A stretch of DNA of 64,000 bases from Caenorhabditis remanei (lineage: Eukaryota > Nematoda > Chromadorea > Rhabditida > Rhabditidae), in contig NC_071331.1 of the NCBI RefSeq assembly GCF_010183535.1, positions 25,420,001 to 25,484,000 on the forward strand, written 5' to 3'. Below the pieces are notes generated by a model. It did no database searches, was not told where the DNA came from, and was given only the letters and a program-made list of their open reading frames with translations. How positions within the stretch are numbered: position 1 is the first letter of the stretch; every line of letters begins with the position of its first letter. Positions 41,011 to 53,000 of this stretch are shown piece by piece. Made by a program: the position numbers and the translations under genes.

Positions 41011-43535
41011 AAACTATCAATTTTTCCTGTAAAATCATTGTAAATTTTCCCAACTTCCTCTCTGTAAGCTCCTCGAAAATTCACTTGTCTCGCCCCTATT
41101 CATATCGGTCTCTCTAATGCTTTGTATCTCACTTATTCTTCGTGTAACGATTCTAAACATATTAAATTGTATTTTTCAGGGAATTTTTGATGTAAAATAG
41201 AATATTTTTCAGGTTTTTAGGATATCAAATCGAGGTTTTCATCCCGAAAAACTATGCCACGTGGAATTTGGTGTTTGCCACGTGTCGCGCCACCATGTCA
41301 TCATTATATCAGAGCAGACTTCAACTTGCTTCCAGCTATCAATTGGTCCCTCGCAGAAACCTTTTTATATCTATTTCCTCCCTCCCCTCCCGTCCTCTTT
41401 AGAAATAGTGTGAAGAGGTGATGAAGAGATACACATAGTGTTAAGAAGGGGACGAGGAGGAGGGGGTAAACATGAGAACAAACAATCTTCTCCGAATGAG
41501 AAGAGAACATTCATACACTCAACCTCAATTCAATCTTAACACTTGTACTACTGTAGAATAGATCGGGTGAGGAGAGAGAGAGAGAAAGAGTGAGTTGACA
41601 TAGCCTAGTTTGCACAAAACATTGATGGACTCCCGAGTCTTTCTGTATGTATGTACAGGAGAAATGGAATACAATAGAAGGCTCTCTCTGAGCAATGTTT
41701 GACACTATCGGCAGGCAACTGGTGTTAACTCCTTCTTTTCACACCGAAAGAGCATCGACAACCTATCATCTTAACCACCGGCGAGCAGAGAGAGAGAGAG
41801 AGCGCGGTTTTTTTCTTTGTACCAAGGATAAGTGGCTACTGGAGCGAGATATCAGGTTAAGAAGTTGGCTGGGGTGCCTTAGGCGATTCTCTGTACCAAA
41901 AAGGAATTCAGCAAGAAACGTCTTGAAATGACTGAAAATGAGAATTTGAGGCTAAAACTACCTTGTTTGGCTGTTTTTTCGAGGGATTTTCAGTTTATTT
42001 GGCGTTTCAGATTGTTTTGGCTGAAATCTGCTAATTTTAAAAAGGTTTTTCTGAAAATTTACGCCATGCCGAATTACAGGTTCTCCAAGAACACTACTCG
42101 AGTATGAAAAAGGAAAACTTTTAAACAGATTTTTCAAAGTCGAAACACAACGAGTTACATATTCTAAATCCTTGGATTTTCAGCTTTACAATGATATAAA
42201 ATTGGTTTGATACGGTTTGCAGTGTTTTTGAGACCTGAAAGACCACAGAAGTGTGAGGTGTAAGAAACATATTTGAATTTGTTCCGAGTCGCGTTGCGTG
42301 CGAGTAGCGGTTTATATTGAAAGACACGATCAATAAACGTAAAACTCATTGGCTCAGTGCCAAATTCAAATTTTACGTTTATTTGTCGTATCTTTCAGTA
42401 TAAACCGCGACGCGCACGCAACACAACTCGGGGAAAAATTCAAATATTTTGGTTGCGGACCTTACGCCCCGCATTGTTGTGCTGTATGCACATCGTCTCT
42501 GCTCAATTTCTGGCAAAATTCGGCGAGAAATAGTCCTTCGATATTTTTTTGTTTCTGACGTTTAATTACAGCTATCCCTGATAATTCCTGCCGCGTCAAT
42601 TCCAATATTTTCAGCAGTTTCACCTGTATTCTAGGCCCCCATTTCCCAAGACCCCTTACCCCGACCAGCCTATCCCACATTTCAGTTGGTCCCTCTCAAC
42701 TCCCTGAAATCACTCCATTGCTATTAAATGGTGTCACTCCAAATCATGCTTTTCTTCGTTTTCACACCATTAACTTCCGATTCGACCGAAAGCTCTAAAA
42801 ATAAAGTGAAACGGGGGGTAATCTGTCGGTGTGAATGAGTAGTACTACTTGATGAGGTTGGGGAAGGAGCACCACCACAACCGTTTAAATCTGAGCTTGA
42901 TGTGAAATGAAGTGAGAAATAGAACTGGGGGGAAATGGGTTTTGAGAGTTTTTGAGAGAGTGGTGAATGACATCAGATGGGGTACGGTAGTTTGTTGAGT
43001 ATTTTTTTGATTCTGGGGTGGTCAACTAACTTTAGAATCTTGTAACCAGCCAACTTGTGCCAAATCTATATTGGTTGTGTAGAAGAAGTGTTTTGCTGCA
43101 TTTTTGTAGTTGACACTTTTTTTATAGCTCCGCCCACTTTTGAGATATGCGCCTTTAAAGATAGCTACTTGAAACACAAAAAGAGCTCAAACTGATTGTA
43201 TAGTGTAAGTCTAGTGCTATATTTTTGTAGTTTACTAATTTTATATTGGAGTTGGGCCTAGAGTTACCGGGAGTAAGTGTCAGCTAGTGTCAGCTATGGC
43301 CTGAGTAGATAACATTCCGAGCTACAGTTTCGTAATTAGGGGGTCTAAAGGTAAATCACATTCCCACCTACCGTTTCGTAGTTCTCAACTCCTCCTGTAG
43401 ATATACTGTCCTTTGATCAGAAAATATACCAATTTTGAAAACTTGAGGCTCACTTTTCTTCTGAATCCGTCGAATTTCTAAATTTACATTTTCTGGATCG
43501 AACACGTAATTCTTGTAGATGACCACTTTTTGTTG
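41011..43535. other. Gene-free stretch downstream of ssna-1
   Basis: No coding signal. It contains purine runs (GAGAGAGAGAGAGAAAG at 41568 and 41787), a large hairpin element at 42240-42490, and members of the TTGTAGTT family at 43070-43260. Confidence 0.6.
42240..42490. mobile_element. Long palindromic element (~250 bp)
   Basis: The arms pair over about 100 bp: CGAGTCGCGTTGCGTGCGAG followed by GCGGTTTATATTGAAAGA on the left matches the complement of TCTTTCAGTATAAACCGCGA followed by CGCGCACGCAACACAACTCG on the right. Beyond these, ATATTTGAATTTGTTCC pairs with GGAAAAATTCAAATATT and AGGTGTAAG with CTTACGCCC. The centre is about 28 nt around CTCATTGGCTCAGTGCC. No open frame of note. Confidence 0.85.
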
Positions 43536-43757
43536 TCGTATCACTGAAAAGCTGAGAAAACACTGATTCCAAATATGTATTCAATTTTTGCCCAGGATGC
43601 CTAGTATTCGAGAAAAACTAGTTGAAAGTTCTGAAAAATGCAATTGTTTGACATTTTTCAGAACTTTGACCTCGTTTTTCTCGAATACCAGGCCTTGATA
43701 ACAAAAGCTAAATATATATTTGGAATCAGCGTTTTCCCAGCTTTCCGATGGTATAGG
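43536..43757. mobile_element. Inverted-repeat element with AAAACACTGATTCCAAATAT arms
   Basis: The left arm reads GTCGTATCACTGAAAAGCTG, then CTGATTCCAAATATGTATTC and GTATTCGAGAAAAACTAG. The right arm gives the same series on the other strand. The centre is AAAATGCAATTGTTTGACATTTT. A half-copy lies at 44850-44970, and isolated GGAATCAG-bearing pieces occur near 53065, 54700 and 56220. Confidence 0.8.
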
Positions 43758-46700
43758 TCATGCCCCATATTTCCAAACAGACTCCATGACCTTAGCTAGC
43801 TTCGCAAAAAAGGAATCTTCCTGGTTTTCATCTAAATCTGCTTTATTCCAGCCAAATCGGTTCTTTGGACATCAATTTCCCGAATCCTGTTTTTTTGTCC
43901 TACTATTTTCTTCCAAACCCTCAATTGGTCCCTTCTCCCTTTGTTACCAACTCCCATAACCTTGTCTCCTTCTCATCACCATTAACAAAAGAATCGAATG
44001 AAATCAAATCCAGGTAACCGAAACCAACCGTCTGTCACTTCCCCCCATGTAATTTATATTTGCTCTCTTCTCTACCAGATTGTTGTCATCAAGTCACCTA
44101 GTCAGTTTTCACTCCCGAAAGAAATCATATCGAATATCGTCTCCCACCGAGCACACACTTGTCAAACATCGCCTTCTGTGCTCTCATTCTCTCTCAGAAC
44201 ACCTGGCCACCGGTTTTCTCTGATGTCTCCAAGGGTCCTATTGTCTCTTATATGGTCATATTATTGTTGTTGTTAAGGTCACCTTGTCTTCCGGTTCGGG
44301 AGGTCCCCCCTGGAGGGTGTTGATTGGTTTTCGGATACACTAAGTGGTATATGAGGAAGAGAGCAGGTGGTGATGGTTGGGAGATTAGAAATATGGACAT
44401 GGATGGATAAAGTAACTCAATCAATAGCTACATTTTTTTTTAAGTGTACTACTTTTTTGAATTCTTGCACTTTTCTAAAACGCGATCTTAAGATGGCTAG
44501 AATGGCGTTTTGGCATTTTTATTTTAAAAAAATCCTATCCCCCTTGCCTTCGCCTTCCCCCCACAATCAGACACCACCCCTGGTAGTTATTTCTAAATGC
44601 CGTGTTGGTGATTCTTTTTTTCAACATTTCAACAAGTAAAAAAACGGATAAAGACAGTTTTTTGTGTCTCCAGTTTTTTGGTGACAGGTGTGCTGCTGAA
44701 TGTGATATGACACATACAGCCCCCACAAGGTCGCCCATTGTTCTAGGGTTATCTCGGAGAAAAGTTTGAATATGGAAAGTTGGAGAACAAAAAAGAAGGA
44801 AAGTTTCGCATAATTTCGGCGTACTGTAGCTAAATTTGGTAACCCGTCTATAGGAGATATCGGTCGAGACCAATATCATTGGAAAGCTGAAAAAACTCAG
44901 ATTCCGAATATATATTCAGTTTTTGTTCTTGTAATCTAGTATTAGAAAAAAACGAGGTCAAAGTTAGGTAGGTACTAGTCATTACCCTCATTTCTACCAG
45001 TTTCAGACAATATACATTAAAAATTATCATTTTTTGAACCATTTTCAACCAATTTCCTATTAAAATCTTAAGTTTTCATCATTTTTCATCTCAAATCAAT
45101 GGTTTTCAGTCGGTTTTCCTTGGAAAATCACTTTTTGTTTACAATTTTTGAGCGATTTTTCTTAGAAAAAATGACGAATTTCGGCCAAGTTCTACCAATT
45201 TCAGATAATTTCCTTAAAAAACGTTTTTGCTAAAAGTCAAAAAATTTTGTGAAAAATGATGCGGGGATGCAGCTAGCCCAAGATTCTGGAACATACCTCT
45301 TTTGAAATCCACACCAAAAAATGGGCGGAGTTTATCAGTCACCGATAAACTAACTTTAATGCGCCAAAGACCCCTCAGGAATTTTTAAGGTCCCTAACCT
45401 CTTTATTCTTCAAACGCTTAAAAAAAATTTCTAAACCGCGACGGCTTCCGATTACTATGGTAATCGGTGGTGTATAGAAAATAAATCTCACTTTTCGTTT
45501 TATTTTAAATTTGAATTGACATAGGTCCCCACTTATTTCGATTCGAATATATAATTCTTATCTTCCGGTAGTTATCTGGGAGACGGGAGAAGAAGGGCAC
45601 CCGAGCTTCCATTATAAACAAATTGTTAAGTATAGTATAACAGAGAAAGTGTGGGTGTAGGAGGAATATATATATATATATATAAACATAACAATAGGAT
45701 TAGAAATAATCAGAAGACACCCCCAACACTAATCCTGTGGACGAAATTGTATAAACGATTGAAGTGTTTATATTTTGAAAGTAGAAGCAATGTGATAGCA
45801 GAATGTCTGTCCGGATGTCCGAAGGTCAGAATGTCTGAGGTTATCTCAAATAAGGACCACCCAACAGATACACTGATTGATGTCTGTCTGTGTGTCCAAA
45901 ATATTCATCAGCCATGTTTTTAGGCTTACAGGCTTTAGGCTTTATAGGATTTAGGCTTAGTATTCATTGGGTACTCAATTTCATGATTGTCTAAATGACC
46001 AGACTGTTGTCCGGATGTCCGGATGTCCAAAGTCACTTGTTTGAATTTAGTGACCTGCTGCTGACAACTCCAACATAAGTCCCGCCCACTTTGAGCAGAC
46101 ATAACTCGGTACAGTACACTTCGAATAGAATGATTTTGATACCATTAAAAAGAGGAAGAAATTTGCAGTCGAATTGTGCAGGTTCAGGTTTTTATGATAA
46201 GTATGAACGGAGTTATTTTAGTTTTGACAATGGAGTCGGATTAAAATGATTTTTATATCATTCAAAAGAGCTGAACATTCGCCGTCGAATGTTTCAGTTT
46301 TTAGAGTTTTAGGTGAAAAATGAGCATAGTTAGACCATTTTGAAGGAATTGTGATTTGTATATTTTGATAGTGACCCTTTCCAGGGAGGTCCCCCCCTCC
46401 CTCCCCTTCAGACACACTCTTTCTTTTTCTCTCTGGTCCGTAATGAATAATTAGTGTGCTGACTACAATTACCTTTTCTTTTATCCTCGAGACCCGGGCG
46501 GTGTACACAAATATCCCCCTCCTAACAATTGATAGAGGAAACCGGGAATAAGGGGAGAGTAGGGAGAAGTGATTAATATTTGATGAACTTTTTTTTGGTT
46601 CCCAGAGTCTTGTTGATTCAATTTTCTTTACCCCACTTTTTCGATTCTTTTGAATTTGGGTCCTACTGATTTTGGGTCAATTTGGGTCCTACTGATTTTT

Positions 46701-49095
46701 GGTCTCGCGTGAGTCTAGATCGCTGGGAAGGAATTTCAAGCATTTTCAGACCGAAAATCAGCATTTTTCTGAACTTTTCTATCAATTTTAACTAATTTTT
46801 CAGCTTTTGGAGAAAATTGTTCGAGTTTTAGTCGATTTCGCAAAATTTCAGCCGATTTTTCAGTATTTCAGATGAGGGTGATCAGCCAATCAGCGCTCAC
46901 GTTGATTGCCTCACAGAAAGATTTAACAGAGTTTTGATTCAGATTCGGAATCTACGGACTCCAAAGTATCAGGTGCCAAATTCTTGAGTCGTTTGAAAAA
47001 GGAACCTCCCTTGACCGTTGACTAGTTTTTTTTTAACGTTTTTGACTTCTCCTTATGTTCCAGAATCCAAATCCAGGTTCCGTACTAGCTAAAATATATC
47101 TGAGGTGCTTTCGTAGGCCTCCAGGAACTGCGAGCCTGACTTTAGAACCTGATTTTGATAGCAATAGAAAGTACTGCTCTCCATACGATAGTGGAAAGTC
47201 TGGTGCGCCTTTGACGCGTTTTCCAACACAGTAGTGATCCAGGGAAGTCCTGAAAAGTTGGGACGCTTTTTGAGGAACTTCAGAAACTCATCCTCATATT
47301 CAGACTCAGATTCCCTCACTTTTCCAAAACTTGACGTCAATGTTTGTGATACAGTCGAAGTGTTATGATGGCTGAATTCATCGTCCTCTCCTCCACGACT
47401 GTCCGATCAAATTTAGCCGATTATCGTTTATCTATCCTCCCTCGCTTCCAATCCGCTACCTCTCTCTCTCTCTCTTTTTCGGATAGTTTTGGGGCGCCTT
47501 TTGTCATGTCACACACGACTGTTCTACGGCCAGGCCTGCCGAGGAGAGGGCGCCCCGCTACAAAACAACCTCTTTTTGTGTTGTTTCCCTCGCCCCTGAT
47601 TCCGATAGAGACGTCTCTCTTTTCACAAATGTTTTTCCATCTCCTAAACACCATTTGGTATAATCAATCAATCGATTGGTCTCTCTCTCTCTCTGAGGGT
47701 GACTGACTGACTAACCAAAGTAATCTGGTGGTAGACATGTGATACCTATGAACAGGAACTGAAAACCTTGAAATCGCGAGGAATATGGTAGCTAGGGGAA
47801 CTTTTGGCTGGCGTGACTTTGACGGATTTTTAAAGATTTTATTGTAGCCTTGCAAAAAATCCCCGTTACCAGTCTAACTTACCTTCTCCCAAGCGTTGGA
47901 ACAGTCTGGCGTGCCTCTGACCCATTTTCCAAAGATAGGGAGTTTCAGTTTTCTAGGCGGATCGTAAAGCTTCAATAATATAGTTACTAGTCTGACGTGC
48001 CTTTGAGGCTTTTTAGCCATATCTAGCTATCTATATACCTGTCTTTGAACATTCTGGCGTGTCTCCGACGCGAGAACATTGATTTTTCAATTTCGCCTCT
48101 CCTCGTTCGTCCAATCACCGCGCGTTGTTATCACTGATAAGCCCCGCCCCTCAAAGGGTGTATTTGAGGAAGGCGTAACTTTGTGGGGAGTGATCGGGGA
48201 TATTGGATTTCTAGCTTATTGGAGGATCGCAAAATTTTGAATATGATAGTGTAGACTTGAACAAATTGGGAATGAAAACAGTTTCTAGCTGATGTAACTT
48301 TGCGATACTATCTCCAGTGATTTTGATTTTACTGTCATTAGAAAGAGCGTAAAACATCACATATTTAAAGATTAGTTGCAATATATTCCACCAGCATGTA
48401 ACCGCTTAGCTTACTTTCAGGATCATCCTGCTTCGGCTAGGGTTATCACATCACTATGATTTTACTATCATTAGAAAGAGATTGAAATTTTACGTTTGTT
48501 AATATAAATATCATACTTTCAACCCCCCATCATTTCAAAAACCTGAACCTTTCCTTTCTACTCAACCACCTGCCATCTCCCCTCCTCTTCATTCAAACAT
48601 ATTAACAAAACCATAACCGTTTTCTCAAGGTGGTTCTTTTTTTCCCTTTTCTCTTTATGCCATCCTCTTTGAAAGTACTAAATGTCTCTAAGGAAAGAGA
48701 GAAGAGACAGACGGAATTTATGAGGCGTTGTGCGCGGTTTCTCCTATCTTTTCTCCTCGCCATGCTTTTCGAAAAAGTTTCAAAAAAGAAAGGAGATGGT
48801 TGATCACTAGAGAATAGATATATGCAACATTTTGGGAAACGGGAAATGGGAGATTAGTGTGTAGGGATAAAGATGACAGTGCTGAATAAGGAAGAAAATT
48901 ATAACCATTCAAGTTGTTTTGTTTTACTTATTTCAAAAAAACAGGTTTCATCGAGCTGATGTGAAAATTGAGAAAGTTACAAGCCTAGTTCTTCAATTTT
49001 TGTTAAAGATGATAGTATATAAGTATATTCAATTTAAACGTCTGGTTTCACTGATTCCAAAAATAAAAGTTTTACATTTTTTGGATCAGATTCGA
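43758..49095. other. Gene-free, repeat-bearing stretch
   Basis: No exon-like sequence. Holds a half element (44850-44970), an (AT)n tract (45667-45684), GGATGTCC repeats (45808-46032), TTAGGC-like repeats (45919-45962), two diverged copies of a CATTCAAAAGAGCTGAA-type unit (46110-46320), CT microsatellites (47459-47477 and 47680-47696) and CTGGCGTGCCTCTGAC repeats (47200-48080). Confidence 0.6.
45667..45684. repeat. (AT)n microsatellite
   Basis: An uninterrupted run of alternating A and T, about 18 bases, preceded by GGAGGAAT. Confidence 0.8.
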
Positions 49096-49130
49096 GAGAG
49101 TTACTTCACTTTTTGCCACAGTAACTTTAA

Positions 49131-50071
49131 ACCCGAAACTTCAGTTGGATGCACAAAACCCCTTGAAACGCTTTTTCGTTTAGTCAAAACCGTTTAAAAC
49201 TTACATTTTTGAAATTAGCAAGACGAGACAATTCCAAAAATGTAAATCACAAAGATTTGGACCAAGTAGTGACGAGTTGCAGAGATGTAAAAGATTCGGC
49301 TGGTCCAAGCTCGTTTGATGGTGCAAACTGGTTTCTAGTAAAAAAAGTTTTGTAATGCAAGATGTAAAGAATTAGTTACCATTTGATAAGTCTTGTTTCC
49401 CTGATTCCAAAATTATATGTAGGCTTTATCGTTTTTGGTTCATTCTTAGCCGTGTTAAGGGACTTTTTATTGGTTCTCGCGGTACTCTGAGGTGCCATGT
49501 GCTCCCGTGGCTCGAAAATTGCTTTATTTTGTTAATTGCAAAAATCTATGTTTTGTATCGTTTGATGCACGACCACCCGGGCTATGAAAGATTTCACTTG
49601 GAAGTGCCGTCAGCTTTTTTGAGCCTATCGTATCTCGCTAACCTCTCGGTTAAAAATTTTGAAACCAATATTTTATAAAAGTTCCGAGCTGCTTAACATA
49701 TTGAATACATGACCTGTTTATACCATCAATGAAGCTTTCCTTCACACCTCTACAACTCCTCACTACTTAGTTCAAATCTTTTGTATTTACATTTTTGGAA
49801 CCGTATTGTCCTGCTAATTTCACGAATGTAAGTTTCAAGTGGTTTGGATTTAACCTGAAAACGGTACAAGAGGTTTTGTTCATCCAACTCAAATAGCGGG
49901 CTCAAATATGAGACTGTTACTTTTACACCTCTGTAACTTGTCACTACTCGGTCCAATTCTTTTGTGATTTACATTTTTGAAACCGTCTTGTCCTGCTAAT
50001 TTCAGAAATCTAAATTTCGTAAGGTGTAAACAACTTGAAAGGGGTTTTATGCACCCGACTGAAATAGCGGG
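49131..50071. repeat. Three copies of a ~160 bp repeat, one inverted and two in tandem
   Basis: Copy 1 (49131-49290) is on the minus strand; copies 2 (49743-49900) and 3 (49926-50071) are head to tail on the plus strand. Each reads CACCTCTNNAACTNNTCACT, then TTTACATTTTTGGAACCGT, then CTGCTAATTTC, then AAGGGGTTTTGTGCATCCAACT and a final GCGGG. The tandem pair is about 183 bp apart. A related half lies at 48940-49060. No open frame is shared by the copies. Confidence 0.75.
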
Positions 50072-53000
50072 TGGGAAACCGGAGCATCCTAAAAGGGATT
50101 TTGAAAACCCCTGAATCCCCGAATCCCCTAAATTGCATTCCCCCACTATCCATCAGCCTCTCCATCATCAATCACCAATTATGAAACTGTGTGTGTGCGT
50201 GTGTTGTCCCGTTTTGTTTGCGGATCAATCGATTCCTTTTGCCTCTTCTCTTTTCAATTGAACACTGTTTCGTGTGTGTGTGTAACTGACAAATTGTCTC
50301 CTCTCTCTGTTTTCGTCCCTCACTTTTCCATATCGAGGTTATCTCGCGGAACTAAAAAGAGGAGGAGGAGACAAGTGGAAGGATGGGGAATATAAGGCAA
50401 TTATGATGACAACGACCGTGATTTCGAAATTTCTAGAAGTTCGTTTCTAGGGGAGTCTGTCGGAGTGTCCTATTGTCCGTATGTCCATTTTGCCCTATCA
50501 GTTTTGTTTTTCTCAACCTGCACTATTGCCAGCTGTGCTCCAGCTGGTGACCTCAAAAGTCAGATAAGGCAAAAGTTATGATGGCGCTTTTTAAATGTTG
50601 AAATACATAACAAAAATTGAGCAGGGAAGTCTGGGATCTCAAGTGAAGCAACTTTGAGATAATGTAACTTTTTCTGTATTTTTTTGTAGTTAGACAATGT
50701 CTACGACTACATTTTTGTAGTTGATCACTTTTTTCTATAACCGCGTTTTAGCCACTTATAGAACCGGGGAACCTTCAGATTCCTGGTATAGCCAGGCTGT
50801 GAAGGTGAGATGTCACCTAGGTATTCAATATTATTAGATACTGTATTAAATTTGTGTTATCCTTAAAGAATGTATTAAGAGCTACATTTTCTTAGTTGAA
50901 AACATTTTTGAAGGATTTCAGAGGAGTGAGTTCTGGAGTGATCTTTCGGTAGGTCGGCACTCCCCATCACAAGAGACGCTTCCTGCTGCTATATTTTACT
51001 CCATTAGCTGAAAATGTATATTGATTGCACAGATTATAAATATGGCTCCATTTTTATAGTTGATCATTTTTTTGTACGCGCGGTCCCTGGGGAGATACGG
51101 TAGGTGGAAGCTCGGTTCTTCAGCTCCAAGAGCCGTGACTGTGTGCCAACTCCGCTCTACCGCATCTCTAAGGACCCCCCGTACAAAAAAGTGGCCAACT
51201 ACAAAAATTTAGCTCTAGACTTGTTCTATACAGCCAATATAGCAAGTTTTAAGATTTAACTAGTCGTGACGGGCTCCCAAGGCTTCAATATTTACAAGCG
51301 AGACCCTTTAAATTTTCGTTCTGTTAGAGAGTCCGTTGCCTTCCTTCCAAATAATTTGAAAACCTACCCAAAAGTGTAATTACACCCTCTCCGCCCTGAT
51401 ATGCATGTCCTCTCTCCCCCGTCACCAACACATGTGGTCCTGACCTCCCTTCATTTCTATTTTCCTTTCAACCCCCTACCATCTGGTGATTAGTTGAGAG
51501 AGTAGTCTCCCCGGTTGTTCTATCTTCTCTGCGTCTCCTCAAATCGCATGCTCTCTCGTGTGCTATCTGCTTATCGTATATGTGTGCAGCTGGTGATGAT
51601 GATGATGGGCAGCTATCGAGATATTGGGAAAAGGGAAGCCAGCCTAGTATGTATAAATCTCCGAGTCTGGCGCGCCTTTGGCGCTCTTAGATTTTTTGCA
51701 AATCTGAAATTTGACCTGCTCATACATATCATAGCTTATCAATTTCCCGTCGAATGTTTAGATTTATAATTCTGTTTGTTTATTTTTGCAGAAACCTTTC
51801 GCTAAGGCTGACCTAGAAAACCAAATTCTGAGAACTTAGGCCCCAATTTCTCATTATCCCTTATCCAATATAATTTTGTGTCAATTTTCAAGTACGCTCT
51901 TGAAAATCTAATTAGATTTTTCCCTCTCTCTGCCTTCCTAATCTTCTTTCTCACACCTCTCTCTCCCCAACACTTTATTTGATTCTGATACGATTTGACA
52001 TGATTGGGAAATTTCAAAAAAAGGGGGACCGTGGGCGGAGCCTAACGGGCGCCTCGTAGTCGGGTGTCCTTTTCCACATCATTTGTGCTATGTGTGCATT
52101 TTGTTAGGCGGTGGTGGGTTGATGGCCTAGAAAAAGTTATTAAGGGGAAAGTTAGGCCATGGCGGAAGCTAAGCCATTTTAGGCTTAGGTTTAACCGAAA
52201 GGCCTGAACTAATCTTAAACTTCGACTTAACAGATTTCCTTTGAATTTTGTGATTTAGGCTTCAGAAATCTGAGGCCTGAACCACCACCCGCTGGCCTAA
52301 GATCTCAGTCCCCCTTGTTTCTTGTCATTCCTTCCCTCCCATTTCTCAGCCTTCCTTCCCAATCCCCGTCTTGTCTCTCCTAATCTCCTTTTTCTGAAGT
52401 AGGGGATGATGATTTTGATGATGGTGGCTGACAACCGTTTCTTCTAACCATCTACAGACAGAGACCAATTTCCATGTCACACAACACACACAGGAGACAA
52501 CTATTATCGGATTGTGTCGTTGACGATCAGCAGCAGTCAGTGAGTAGAATAAGAACAGAAGGCTGTGCTGATGCTGACCTCTATCCGAGAGACGGACCCC
52601 TAATTGCCCACAATCGATGTGTGCTATGCCTAATTAGGGTGGATAAGGAGATGGTTGTCAGAAATAGGAAAACGATTGGTGACACGTGCGGGAGATAAGA
52701 TTTAAATTACCCATAGATGAAAAGAGATAATATCGCGGAGAGGTGTGAAGAGAGGTGTTGTGACAAGTTGGTGGCATGTAGATGGGTAGAAAGTTGTTTT
52801 TCAAAAAATGTAACTAACTTACCAAACTTCCAAGCGCTGCATATCAAAAGTGGGCAAAACTAACCGAACCTTTTTAACTATAAAAATATACTTTTTAAAA
52901 TTTCCTACGTTTCGTCTGTTGACAACTTTTCGATATCTCTTCACCCCACAGAGTTACAGACTTTCAAACATTTGTGTAGAGACGCAGACAGTTAGAGCGT

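Noticed and set aside
47365..47706. 113-codon frame including VLRPGLPRRGRPATKQ
   Set aside because: A CT-rich microsatellite region, open on both strands, with no other gene signal.
52474..52698. 74-codon frame with mixed composition (MSHNTHRRQLLSDCVVDD)
   Set aside because: It is the least biased frame of the right half, but it has no splice signals, codon bias or family resemblance. Chance is more likely.
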